This document shows, piece after piece, positions 20,154-30,018 of a DNA stretch of 64,000 nt (position 1 is its first letter; each line of letters begins with the position of its first letter). A program made the position numbers and the translations under genes. Below the pieces are notes generated by a model. It did no database searches, was not told the DNA's origin, and worked only from the letters and a program-made list of their open reading frames with translations. The DNA comes from Lodderomyces elongisporus. Its lineage: Eukaryota; Ascomycota; Pichiomycetes; Serinales; Debaryomycetaceae. The stretch spans positions 992,001-1,056,000 of the forward strand of contig NC_083679.1 in assembly GCF_030384665.1 (NCBI RefSeq), in the 5' to 3' direction.

Positions 20154-21713
20154 CTACAACTCGTAAACATTTCTATATAGCATCCCATCTAACAAGCAGG
20201 TCTCGTCGTCTTCTATAAATGACTTGCAAAGATCGTGACCTGGCTTAAATGTATTTATAAAGAAGTCCAATCCACTACGCACTAATACGTTTTCCCACGC
20301 TAAATTGTTTTTCTTCATTAGGTTGTGAAACAAATTAATGAATACCTTAATGTATCTCAAGTCACTATAACAAATGTCATTGGCCAAGTTGAGCATTGCT
20401 ATCCATGCTTGATTACCTTGCTGAAGAATAATGTCGATTATACAATACATCAACCTTGATTGACAAGAAATGACTACTTCTGAATTATTCTCATCTATGC
20501 AAATCAACGAGGAGACTATACTGGCTAATGTTGTGTCATATAGTTTAGTCTGTGCCCGTTCCACGATTTTAGAAGATGTCTTTAATTGGAAACGATGTTC
20601 TTCGTTCAACTCCTCAGATATGTAATTTTTGATCAATTGCAAGAGGTGGTATTGCACAATGATTAAATCGTCGTTGGAAAGAAAGTTTTGGTCATCGCCA
20701 AAAGTATATTCCTCTGGAGGAGATAATGGTGGGAGGCTGAAATAACGAAACTTTGATTGGATTGTCTTTGGTAAAATTTCCATACACTCGTCCATTATAA
20801 TTTTGCTGATCAAGTAATTGAGGTAAATCAACATTGTGATGAAAGATATTTTTGAGTTGAGCCCGTTAAATTCAACATAAATGTCATATTTGGTGTGGTT
20901 TTGTAAACATTTGAGAGAGTAATATAATTTCCTGAGTGCTTTCTGGTTTGGTGCTACATTTCCTTGGTCTAGGATTTGAAGAATGAATCTAAACAGCGAG
21001 CTTAAGGAAATTTCCGGTTTGGGAACACAATCAATTGTAAGCGGCAATGTTGAAGATGCAATATGCGTTTGAAGTGGGTCATTGTTCACATCATCACAAG
21101 TATGCTGCATTTCAAGAAACAGCTCTTTTGCTCGATACAACCAGACTCTATCAATTTTGTCCAGTGATAGGTTGATCAATTTGCAATGATCAAGATCCGC
21201 TTCATTTGCCATATCTAATATTATTGTAAAGTAATTGCGAATTTGTGCCAAAAGATTTTTGTAAAGGTCTAAGTTATTTTCGATAACCAGTCCCAGTTCT
21301 GGGTTTCCATCCATAACGAGACACCATGCTTCCAAGTATGAAAGTTTTGATGAAAACGTCAATTTTAAAGTTGAAATTGCCTCAACAAGAGGCTTTAATT
21401 CTAATCGAGTGGTTTCGATATAATTCCAACAATTTTTCGTGAGATCGTAAATGTATGTGTTATTACCATTTTCAACCTCTTTGACGAGGTCCTTTATTAA
21501 TTCTATTGAAGGCTGAGGTTCTTCTGATGATTCAACAAGGGTTGCGTTGCTGGCCTTATCATAGTTTAACTTGTTGTCATCATTGTTCTGTTTTATAAGT
21601 TGCTTATTTTGTCCAATTTGTCCAATTTGTCCAGTTTGTCTGTTCTGCTTGGTTTGCTTACCCTGCTTGTTTTGCTTGCTTTGTCCGCGTTGGTTTACTG
21701 GTGCAGGCGTCAT
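20154..21713 (-). CDS. Unrecognised 519-residue helical protein
   Basis: I do not recognise this gene. The start is placed at ATG 21713 (MTPAPVNQRG); an extra seven in-frame codons upstream begin only with TTG. Residues 1-45 are a basic Gln/Asn/Lys-rich low-complexity stretch, including repeated TGQIGQIGQ-like units. From about residue 75 to the end the protein is well ordered and largely helical, with Leu/Ile-rich amphipathic segments. It has no TM segment, no signal peptide and no metal-binding motif. The final block (WENVLVRSGLDFFINTF...DGMLYRNVYEL) looks conserved rather than random. Codon use and frame integrity look like a real gene. An all-helical scaffold or repeat protein is possible, but this is a guess. 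It lies upstream of ENP2 on the same strand and is divergent from a 203-residue protein gene. Confidence 0.8.
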   Translation of the reverse strand: MTPAPVNQRGQSKQNKQGKQTKQNRQTGQIGQIGQNKQLIKQNNDDNKLNYDKASNATLVESSEEPQPSIELIKDLVKEVENGNNTYIYDLTKNCWNYIETTRLELKPLVEAISTLKLTFSSKLSYLEAWCLVMDGNPELGLVIENNLDLYKNLLAQIRNYFTIILDMANEADLDHCKLINLSLDKIDRVWLYRAKELFLEMQHTCDDVNNDPLQTHIASSTLPLTIDCVPKPEISLSSLFRFILQILDQGNVAPNQKALRKLYYSLKCLQNHTKYDIYVEFNGLNSKISFITMLIYLNYLISKIIMDECMEILPKTIQSKFRYFSLPPLSPPEEYTFGDDQNFLSNDDLIIVQYHLLQLIKNYISEELNEEHRFQLKTSSKIVERAQTKLYDTTLASIVSSLICIDENNSEVVISCQSRLMYCIIDIILQQGNQAWIAMLNLANDICYSDLRYIKVFINLFHNLMKKNNLAWENVLVRSGLDFFINTFKPGHDLCKSFIEDDETCLLDGMLYRNVYEL

Positions 21714-23527
21714 TGATTTAACTTGAAATTGCAATTTGCTTGTTTTCTATGCATATGAGGTCACTTTTGACACAAGCAAGTATTATAGAAAATTTGGTTA
21801 AAAACGGGAGAAGGTAGAGGGAGAATGGAAAAAAAATAAGAAGAAATCGTGGTTGTGTATTTTTTGGATTAAACTTCTTTTGTGATGTTGAAAGAAGAGT
21901 TGAGTATTAAAAAGCTATGTCTTGTACTCTGTAGTGTATGGTCAATGAATAATGAATTATAGATAATGGGTAGTAGGTAGTAGGTGGTAGGTGGTGGGTG
22001 GTGGGTGGTAACACTGTATTATGAGTACTTTTGCAACACATTTGGGTTACTTACACAAACCAAGTCACGTGCAATTGCTGTACTTGTCTAAAATATATTA
22101 TTTTATTTTTTTTTGTCTGTCGGTAATTTGATTCTTCCCCCTTCTTTCTTTCCCCCTTTTCTCCTCCACTCCCCTCAATTTGAAGCATAATCTGTCATTA
22201 GTAACCTGGATGACCATTGAAAAGGGAACATAGCACATAATCATGCATAAAAGTACAGTAATGCAATTGAAGTTGATCAAAGAAAAGAAATGGTAATGGT
22301 ATTGATAAGTAGAGCAATCAGAGTTGCTCACTTGGAAATCCTGGTATGAATACCAACTAAGTTATTGGAGACATTGACGTCAAAATCAGGTTCACTATGC
22401 CAGCGTTCTAAAAGCTATATTATAGTAATCTTCACTGGAGATACATTATTGTATATGAGAAAAAAAATTTATCGGTATCGAAGAAAGATCTCGGCTTCTT
22501 ACAATGCCAAGTTTTACATCATATTTGAACCGATGAAAAAAAACAATACAAATAGAATAAGAACTCCAAAACTAAAGAAAATCAACAACAAATACAAGGT
22601 TTTAACAAATGAATTGCTTTCCATTCAGTGTACATGGAGTGGTGTCCATAAGTGTTCTAGACCAAACTTGCCTGTTCAGTTCATGTTGGCGGGAAATTGG
22701 CATTTATCAAATTGAACGTTCAAAAAGTTGCTGCTATATTCTGGGCTTTAGATCTTGCTCAATCTTACATCTACCCATATTTTGTTTATTCCTTTGAATG
22801 AACGGGTGTTGACTTTTTTTCCAGTTTGTCATTCTACTAGCTAACATTCGGGACCAGTATCCGAGGTATATCGGTTCCTGCACTTTGATGTCAATTTGTT
22901 CCATTCATTTTTCCTTTTTTATTTTTCCCTACACACTTTTTTTCCTTTAAGTCCTCACTTTGATGTTGTTTTTCCAAAAAAGTTCTCGACCAAACCGGAT
23001 CTTGCTTTGTAAGCAAATGATGTAAGTTCATGCCAGTGCTTCTTCACCCGCCTCGTTTATTATTTACTTATACCTATTCACCGACTTGTTTGCTCACCAA
23101 ATAACTATCTGATTGTTCTGCAAAGCAATTTCTTTTCAAATTCATAGAACACACGAAAGCAAGTGCTGTGAAAGCATGTCTTTGCTTAGTTTGGCAGAAC
23201 TTTCTTTTTCTTTTTCTTTTTAATGGGTTCTTCCCCCCTATAAGAAAAAGAAACTATGCGTATTATGCAAGACTGCTTATTAATATTCCAATATGCTTTA
23301 TGTATCCGGATATTCGAGACTCACGTAACCTTTTGGTTATCATTATCCTTTAGTTTGATCTTGCATGTAATGAACAAAGACGACCATTTGTATATATATA
23401 TATACACCTTTATATATAAATAGTGACCTTTTCTTCTGAATCAAATTTAGAATTCAGATTAAAATCTCAGCTTGAGACCATCACTAAAATATTGGAAAAA
23501 ACAAGATAATTATAGAAGAATTATAAA
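21714..23527. other. 1.8-kb divergent spacer
   Basis: Divergent promoter region between two unknown genes. It has a G-rich degenerate repeat of TAGTAGG/GGTGGTG units (about 21966-22011), CACGTG at 22065-22070, and a TATATATATATA/TTTATATATAAATAG TATA region (about 23391-23422) close to the downstream gene. Short frames at 22098-22331 and 22365-22715 start only at GTG or TTG and have no family match. Confidence 0.55.
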
Positions 23528-24139
23528 ATGAGCCCAAATACACCTACTTCACAACTGAGGAGATACTCCTACGCCGACTGGAGTCCAAACTACAATTACA
23601 CAACACAACATCGAAGATCCGACTCCATTAGCTTGGGTCGTCGGGGAAGCCAAGTCTCCTCTATATCATCGTCACGATTTGATACTTTTGGTTCTACGCC
23701 TCCACCATCGCCGCGTGGAGGAGGACTAGGACACAATAATTTAAATACCCAGGGTCGGCGAAACTCTAATGTGTTTACATTGAGTGAAAAGCTGCCAACA
23801 GCACCAACAACAGCCACAGTAACGCCTATGTCTACACCTGCGCCGGTGATTGACTTGGATAGAATCACGGAGGAATACGATAAAGATAGAGGGAGACTTT
23901 CACAAAAGGAGATTAAATGGTGTAAGTTTTTAAAAGAGACACCAGTTGATACTGATATGTACTGGAATAGTCGTACGAGCAGCGAGGCGAGCTTGCCCAA
24001 GACATCCGAGAACCTTTTGAATAAGTACAACAACAATTATCGTATTGAAGATGAAGTTGACGAATGTCCATCTTTGAAAAGTGGAAGGAAAAAAGGACCA
24101 TTGAAACTGACGATTAAAAAATTGACCAGGTTTGTTTGA
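23528..24139 (+). CDS. Unrecognised basic Ser/Pro-rich protein with PKA-like sites
   Basis: I do not recognise this 203-residue protein. It is hydrophilic, basic and mostly disordered. Four basic-Ser motifs of PKA type occur in the first 85 residues (RRYS, RRSDS, RRGS, RRNS), along with a TPPPSP proline-directed site and a Gly-rich turn. The middle (about 110-145) is more ordered, with DRITEEYDKDRGRLSQKEIKWCKFLKE-like helix-forming sequence that may be the conserved core. The C-terminus is Lys-rich (GPLKLTIKKLTRFV). No TM or signal peptide. A TATA-rich region lies about 110 bp upstream, which suggests a regulated promoter. The motif pattern points to a kinase-regulated adaptor, but no function is assigned. 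Confidence 0.75.
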   Translation: MSPNTPTSQLRRYSYADWSPNYNYTTQHRRSDSISLGRRGSQVSSISSSRFDTFGSTPPPSPRGGGLGHNNLNTQGRRNSNVFTLSEKLPTAPTTATVTPMSTPAPVIDLDRITEEYDKDRGRLSQKEIKWCKFLKETPVDTDMYWNSRTSSEASLPKTSENLLNKYNNNYRIEDEVDECPSLKSGRKKGPLKLTIKKLTRFV

Positions 24140-25712
24140 GTTTTGACAAAGTGATTGAAAACATTTTTAAAAAAAACTTCACAGAGTGCTATTTTTTTGT
24201 GGTTTTTTTTTTATTATTATAATTATTTTTCATTGGTATTAGGTTGTTAACGTTTGTAGTTTTAGACATTTTCCCAAAGATTGTTTGTTTTTAATGGCAT
24301 GAAATATATTTATATGGATTAGTGTATTTTTGATAGATAAAATGTTTTTTCTTTTATAAGTTGTTTCTAGTTTTGAAAATGTAGCAACTTGATATTATAG
24401 AACATGAAAAGAGTCGTCATACAAGGGTTTTCATAAAGTTTGCTCTGTTAATTTTTAGTTTACTTTCTTTTCTTTTTTGTTTTTTTCGCAACCATCATAA
24501 CTGAGAGAAAAATTGCAATGAACGAGAGCTTCAAACAAAGAAAGAAAAAGGAAATAATGGTGGTGGTTCTTGTTGTTCTTGTTGTTCTGGTGATCCTGGT
24601 GGTTCTGGTGGTGGCAGCCGATATAGACCATTCGGAGTTCCTTCCGGCAAGTTCGGTGGACTGATAAACTGATCAGTGTAGTTGAAAAAACCATGAGCAC
24701 AAAACATTATAAATCCTTCCTTGCATATGGAGATAACGCAATGAACGCATTTTTTGTATGATGCACAAACCTTGAGGATGCGCTGCAGGTATTGAACATA
24801 AAACGTGCACATGTATCACGAGCAATTCCGAAAGTCAAAATCAGTTGCCTTTTGAAGCCAAAAAAAGAAAAACAAAAAACCCCTACATATGCGTTTAGAC
24901 TCTTGGTTTCACCAGCCGTACTATCCGAGATTGATATTGAGCGAGGTTTAAAGTATAGATCCTATGACTTAGTTCCTCTGTCATAATGACCAGATGTAAG
25001 TGTGAGTTTATGGTAAAAAACCTACAAAAATAAAAAGAAAGAAAGAAAGAGAGAAAGAAAGCGAGGGGAAGAGAATTGAAATGAAGACAATATAGATTGG
25101 ACACCAGAAAATAAGCAGAATGTAGGAAATAAAAGAAAAGTTGTTTAATAGTTGAACCCATTCCAAGTGATAACGTTGAACAAACTGTATTTTTCATTTT
25201 CTATTTTTATTCCTTTACATGCTCCGTTGATTCGATGCGGTTTCAAACGTAGAAAATGTAAATTTGAGATCCGGTTAATCGAATGATCAACGGGCTGACC
25301 GGTATTTGTGTCAGAACAAAAAGGAACAGCATTGTTAGTAAGAGGTATGAACGGAATTATTTTGCATCAAAACTGTATATTGTTCTTTCCAGCACTCTTC
25401 TTCTTCTTCTTCTTTTTCCTTTTCTTCATCATCATTATTATAAAAATCATCAGACTCCACCTCCGGTTTTATCTTATCACTTCTCTACTTTTCTTTTCTT
25501 TTTTTTTTCTTATTTGTTTTCCATAGAACAACAAATCAAACAGATAGGGCGGATAGCGCACATAGTTGATTGTCAACAACAACTTTTCTAAAAGACGATT
25601 GAATTGACAGACCATAGTACCGAACAAAAAAAAAATAAATTAAAATTAATTTATATAAAATATATAGAACACCATGCTAAAATCAAACACCCAATTCACC
25701 AAACTTACACTT
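24140..25712. other. Convergent 1.57-kb spacer before ARG4
   Basis: 3' regions of the 203-residue gene (+) and ARG4 (-). It contains GAAA polypurine (about 25028-25058), CTT and TTC microsatellites (about 25394-25430), and one possible small Cys-rich gene (24531-24812). An unusually long 3'-3' gap like this often hides a small or non-coding gene. Confidence 0.5.
24531..24812 (-). CDS. Possible small Cys-rich protein
   Basis: A 93-codon ATG frame with an in-frame TGA two codons upstream. The first 45 residues contain seven Cys in a mixed hydrophobic context (YKKCVHCVISICKEG). Then follow a PPNLPEGTPNGLYRLPPPEPPGSP proline-rich block and a short EQQ repeat. Apart from the EQQ part this is not a simple-sequence artefact, and it sits in an otherwise unexplained spacer. 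No homologue is recognised, and another frame over the same bases is also open. It may be a chance frame; treat as hypothetical. Confidence 0.28.
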   Translation of the reverse strand: MCTFYVQYLQRILKVCASYKKCVHCVISICKEGFIMFCAHGFFNYTDQFISPPNLPEGTPNGLYRLPPPEPPGSPEQQEQQEPPPLFPFSFFV

Positions 25713-27107
25713 TTATTCCAATTGTGATTTCAAGTTTTTCAACTGCTTCAAAACTGCACTTTTGGCAGTTCCACCTAAGGCATCACGTCTTTCAACACTG
25801 ACTTCAAAGTCAAAGGAATCCAAAACGTCTTTTTCAAACCTGTTGTCGATTTCCTTGAATTGTTCAAATGTCAACTGGTCAATTCCACTCAAATTCTCAT
25901 CCTCGGCTTTTCTAACACATTCGCCAGAAATGTGGTGGGTTTCTCTAAACGGTACTCCCTTACGGACCAAATAATCTGCCAAATCGGTGGCCAACATATC
26001 CATAGTCAATGCACCTTCCATTCTTTCCTTGTTGATTGTCAAGGTACTAATGACACCAGTAGCAATCAAAATCGAATGCTCAACGGTGGTTAAAGCGTCA
26101 AATAATGGCTCCTTGTCTTCTTGCATATCTTTATTGTAAGTTGAAGGAATAGATTTAATAGACATTAAGAACCCTGATAAGCCACCAAACACTCTTCCAC
26201 TTTTACCTCTCAAAAGTTCTAATGAATCAGGGTTTTTCTTTTGTGGCATCAACGAGCTACCTGTGGAGTAAGCATCTGCCAACTTGATAAAACCAAACTC
26301 AGCAGTTGAATAGATAATCAAATCTTCAGCAAATCTTGAAATATGGTTCATAAACAACGTTCCCCAAAACAAAGTCTCAACAACAAAATCACGATCACTT
26401 ACTGCAGTTAATGAATTACCAATGACATCATCAAAACCCAAACCCTTAGCAAGGAACTCACGATCAATGCCATATGGATGGCCAGCCAATGCACCTGCAC
26501 CCAAAGGTGATTTGTTTACTCTAGCAATAATCTGCTGCAATCTATTGTAATCTTCTGTGAAATAAGTGGCATAAGAGCTGAGCCAGTGTGACCATCTAAT
26601 TGGTTGCGCTCTTTGCAAATGAGTGTAACCAGGCATCAATACTGAAATCTCATTTTCAGCTCTTTTCAAAATAGTCTCAATAAATGTTTTCAATTTCAAA
26701 CTCAAGTCCTTTAACGATTCACGCACGTAAATTCTCATATCAGTAGCAACCTGATCGTTTCTGGACCTACCAGTATGCACCTTACCTGCAATATGCTTAC
26801 CAATAATCTCACCCAATCTTCTTTCATTTGCAGTGTGGATATCTTCATCACCGGGCTTTTCAACAAATTTACCCTCAGCCCATTCTTTTCTAATGACCTC
26901 TAATCCTTCATGGATTTTGCTCAATTCGTCATCCGTGATCAACTCAAGTTTGTTTAAGCCTTCAGTGTAGACTTTGGTTCCAGTCAAATCAGCATCATAC
27001 ATGATTTGATCATAGGGCAAACTGGCATTGTAAAGATCCATAAGTGGGTCAGTGGCTCCAGTGAATCTACCACCCCATAACTTGCTCTCACTTGGTTGTT
27101 CAGACAT
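25713..27107 (-). CDS. ARG4: Argininosuccinate lyase
   Basis: Cytosolic enzyme of the last step of arginine synthesis: argininosuccinate to arginine plus fumarate. The 464-residue length is normal for the family. The fumarate-lyase signature [11 protein letters not shown] is present, with the catalytic Ser in the SS(L)MPQKKNP loop. N-terminal [14 protein letters not shown] and the YTHLQRAQP block with the catalytic His are also intact. Start [15 protein letters not shown] at 27107 is the first ATG. A perfect Gcn4 site (27363-27369) lies 256 bp upstream, as expected for a gene under general amino-acid control. DED81 follows upstream on the same strand. The identification is certain. Confidence 0.98.
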   Translation of the reverse strand: MSEQPSESKLWGGRFTGATDPLMDLYNASLPYDQIMYDADLTGTKVYTEGLNKLELITDDELSKIHEGLEVIRKEWAEGKFVEKPGDEDIHTANERRLGEIIGKHIAGKVHTGRSRNDQVATDMRIYVRESLKDLSLKLKTFIETILKRAENEISVLMPGYTHLQRAQPIRWSHWLSSYATYFTEDYNRLQQIIARVNKSPLGAGALAGHPYGIDREFLAKGLGFDDVIGNSLTAVSDRDFVVETLFWGTLFMNHISRFAEDLIIYSTAEFGFIKLADAYSTGSSLMPQKKNPDSLELLRGKSGRVFGGLSGFLMSIKSIPSTYNKDMQEDKEPLFDALTTVEHSILIATGVISTLTINKERMEGALTMDMLATDLADYLVRKGVPFRETHHISGECVRKAEDENLSGIDQLTFEQFKEIDNRFEKDVLDSFDFEVSVERRDALGGTAKSAVLKQLKNLKSQLE

Positions 27108-27882
27108 TGTTGGATATTATAAATATACTCAATTGTTGGATTGATTGATTGATCTATTGATGTTGAAAAAAAATTTTGTTTTTCGATAATTCTTTCTTAC
27201 TTTTAATTTGCAAAAGAAAAATAATATCTGGGAAGAAATTTGATGAAAAAAAAAGGGGGAGGTTGAGGAGGGGAAAGTGAGGAAAAAAGGTGGAAACATA
27301 AAAAATTTTTTTATCATCGCGGTTAAATATCTTTTTTCGAAAATGAATTACCTATTAGGGAATGAGTCAGAAGGGTACCAAAAAGTATGTATGACTAACC
27401 ACAGTATTTTTATATGTTCTTTCTTTTCTTCGTTTCTTCTTTAATTTTTTCATTTTTTCATCTTTTCTTCTTTTCTCCTTTTTTTGTTTTTACTTTTTAC
27501 TTTTACTTTTACTTTTTTGCAATTTCATTTAAATGATCTGCTATTTAATTTCTACAAACATTTGAAAACTCACCAGCTTTAATAAATAAGCAAGGCAAAG
27601 TGAACTTTGAAGTCAAAGTTATAATTAATAAGTGTCTATTTATAAATTAGCTCTACATTTTGCTTCAGACATACGCTCATAGCTTGTAGTTTTATTCTCC
27701 TTCACCTCTTTATTTCATTATTTCAAGAACACAAAAAAAAAATAGTAATAATAATAAAAAGAAACAGAAGCTGAACAAAGTGTTCTTTATTTTTCAAAGA
27801 GATTGGATCTCGGTTTATCAGAAAATAGTTATTACTCTTTTAGCAAGATACACTCAATCATTTATAAATCATAAAGTTCTAT
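27108..27882. other. ARG4 promoter and DED81 3' region
   Basis: 775 bp with poly-A/T tracts, repeated TTTTACTTTT units (about 27486-27515), and the Gcn4 site listed separately. No other gene seen. Confidence 0.6.
27363..27369 (+). promoter_or_regulatory. Gcn4 site in ARG4 promoter
   Basis: TGAGTCA, a perfect match to the Gcn4 consensus TGASTCA, 256 bp upstream of the ARG4 start codon. ARG4 is a known Gcn4 target in yeasts. Confidence 0.75.
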
Positions 27883-29532
27883 CTATGGTTTACATCTACC
27901 AGTGAATCTTGGATACAATGAACAGTCTCTCACAGTAAATCTGTCACAGAGCCATGCCAAGATTCTCTCAGTTCCAAGACCGTATCCTCCGTGCTCACAA
28001 GTACCATAACGACGTTGATCGAGGAACCAGTAGTAAGGTGCTGGGTCGATTTTTTCTCTCTTGAAACCAGCCAAAAGATCTTCGTACTCATAAGATCTCA
28101 TACTACCACCAGTGATTTCACCCACATTTGGCATCAACACATCAACTGATTCCGTTACTCTAGGGTCGTCCTTACACTTTTGCATGTAGAATGATTTGAT
28201 TTCCACTGGGAATCTTGTCAACAAAATAGGCTCATTGATTGTGTCAACCATCTTTCTCTCCTGAGCCTCGGCGATATCATCTCCAAAGGAGAATGGCTTG
28301 CCTTCATCGTTCAAGATACCTCTTTCGTTCAACCAGTCCAAAGCATCAATGTATTGCATTCTCTTGAATGGCAATTGTGGTGCCTTAAAGCCAGGGTTCA
28401 ATTGCTCAATAAGTTTACCGGCAACAGGATCCTCCAAGACGTATTGCACAGTCTTAACAATCACGGTCTCGATGTGCTTTAACAAGTCGTCGAATGAGAG
28501 GAATCCCAATTCTGCTTCGATATGTGTGTATTCGCTCAAGTGTCTTCTCGTGTGAGATTTTTCAGCTCTAAAAGATTCTTGAACACAGTAAACGTCACCG
28601 AGTGCTGGTAAACAAGTCTCCAAATACAATTGTGAAGATTGGGTTAAGAATGCTTCTTCACCATAGTAGTCCATCTTGAACAAAGTGGATCCACCTTCGA
28701 CTTGAGTTTGCACCATACATGGTGGAGTCACTTCCAAGAGTCCCTCTTCAACATATACTCTTCGGATGGATTTCAAAAATGCAGCTCTCACTTTCATAAC
28801 TGCTGACAAACTTTCACCTCTCAAAGTTAAATGACGTTGGTCTAACAATAATGATGGATCGGCACCCTCTTGGATCTTGTTGGTGAATGCATCTTCTCCA
28901 CCTGGCGCAAGACCCAAAATCTTGTAGTAGTCAGCCTTCAACTCAACTCCACCTGGAGCAGTCTTTCCTTCGGGTAACTTGGATATCACACCTTTGATGG
29001 CAACTGTTGACTCAATAGTCAATTCCTGTGTTTGTCTAGCCTTGGCCAAATCTCCAGTGAGGACACATTGCAAAAAGCCAGTTCCGTCTCTCAAAGTAAT
29101 AAATGCCAAACCCTTTTGCACTCTTAAACGGTGAATCCAACCTTGCACCAAAACTCTGCTATCGACGTTTTCCAGGATCTTGCCCAATTTGATCTTTTTG
29201 GCTTCGGGTAATGACTTGTCTTCTTCAATAGAGTTCAAGTCCAAAGCCTCAACCTTGGGCAAGTTTTGAGTCTCCTCTTTCATTTTGGCTTGCTTTTCAG
29301 CTTTCTTCTTTAATCCCTCGGCTCCCTTCTTGGCCTTTTTCAATGCAGATGCAGATATCTCGACGTACTCGAATTTTGAGTCCTCGCCTTCTTCAACTTG
29401 CTTGTAGATCAAAACCTTAGCGTCTGGGTTGGTATACAATGCATAAGCTGGAGAAGCAAATGGAGATTGCTCCGAGCCAGTGGCATCAGCAGCATCCTTG
29501 CCTGATTTTTCATTGACATATACTGTAGACAT
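27883..29532 (-). CDS. DED81: Cytosolic asparaginyl-tRNA synthetase
   Basis: Class IIb aminoacyl-tRNA synthetase that charges cytosolic tRNA-Asn. At 549 residues it is nearly the size of S. cerevisiae Ded81. The eukaryote-specific N-terminal extension (about 1-110) contains a Lys-rich helix. It is followed by an OB-fold anticodon-binding domain (about 130-215) and the catalytic domain with motif 2 (FRAEKSHTRRH, about 318) and motif 3 (GLGTERILAW, near 520). The C-terminus YPRFTGRCKP is typical for AsnRS and separates it from AspRS. The start is the first ATG. It is divergent from prolyl-tRNA synthetase, with a Gcn4 site between them, and is one of two AsnRS genes in the window. Confidence 0.97.
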   Translation of the reverse strand: MSTVYVNEKSGKDAADATGSEQSPFASPAYALYTNPDAKVLIYKQVEEGEDSKFEYVEISASALKKAKKGAEGLKKKAEKQAKMKEETQNLPKVEALDLNSIEEDKSLPEAKKIKLGKILENVDSRVLVQGWIHRLRVQKGLAFITLRDGTGFLQCVLTGDLAKARQTQELTIESTVAIKGVISKLPEGKTAPGGVELKADYYKILGLAPGGEDAFTNKIQEGADPSLLLDQRHLTLRGESLSAVMKVRAAFLKSIRRVYVEEGLLEVTPPCMVQTQVEGGSTLFKMDYYGEEAFLTQSSQLYLETCLPALGDVYCVQESFRAEKSHTRRHLSEYTHIEAELGFLSFDDLLKHIETVIVKTVQYVLEDPVAGKLIEQLNPGFKAPQLPFKRMQYIDALDWLNERGILNDEGKPFSFGDDIAEAQERKMVDTINEPILLTRFPVEIKSFYMQKCKDDPRVTESVDVLMPNVGEITGGSMRSYEYEDLLAGFKREKIDPAPYYWFLDQRRYGTCEHGGYGLGTERILAWLCDRFTVRDCSLYPRFTGRCKP

Positions 29533-29561
29533 CTTTTGATTTCGAGTTAATGTCTAACTAA

Positions 29562-29595
<34 letters not shown>

Positions 29596-30018
29596 TTTAA
29601 AGTTTAGGAAGAATTTCTTTGTTTCTTATCTTCTGACTCAATTGGTAAATTTTTCAACTATACGATAATTTTTTTTCTTTCTCTGTTTTTTTTTTCTTTT
29701 ACAATGAGCGAGAGAAGAAATGGTGTAAGAAACAAAGAGAGAGGGAAAGAAGGAGGAAGCGAGAAGCACGGCATATTGTGATGAAGATCCCACCCAGTTC
29801 TTAGTAAGAGAAAAAAAAAAAATTTGAAAAAATTAAAAAAAAATTGGAAAATGAAAAAAGAGGTCTCAAAGAGATAGACGAGTACCAAAATAGTGTTAAA
29901 AGATATTTCAATATTCTTTTTTTTTATAAAAAATAAATTGAAACCATCCTCAACCACCTCCACCTTCACCGACAGGAAAAACAAAACCAAAACCAAAAAC
30001 ACAAACATAAACATAAAC
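29533..30018. other. Shared DED81 / ProRS promoter
   Basis: 486-bp divergent promoter with a (GTT)n microsatellite (about 29563-29593), poly-A/T runs, and a Gcn4 site at 29634-29640. The frame is open upstream of the ProRS ATG for 42 codons but carries no family sequence. Confidence 0.65.
29634..29640 (+). promoter_or_regulatory. Gcn4 site between DED81 and ProRS
   Basis: Perfect TGACTCA, 102 bp upstream of the DED81 start and about 380 bp upstream of the ProRS start. Gcn4 is known to activate some synthetase genes; one site could serve both. Confidence 0.6.

Noticed and set aside
21966..22011. Telomere-like G-rich repeat
   Set aside because: Degenerate TAGTAGG/GGTGGTG units do not match the long (about 23-bp) telomere repeats of this clade; more likely simple-sequence expansion.
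22365..22715. 116-codon plus-strand frame
   Set aside because: It begins at TTG, has no family match, and lies in a divergent promoter.
27380..27403. GTATGT and GACTAAC with CACAG in the ARG4 promoter
   Set aside because: Donor and branch-like site are only a few bases apart, too close for an intron.
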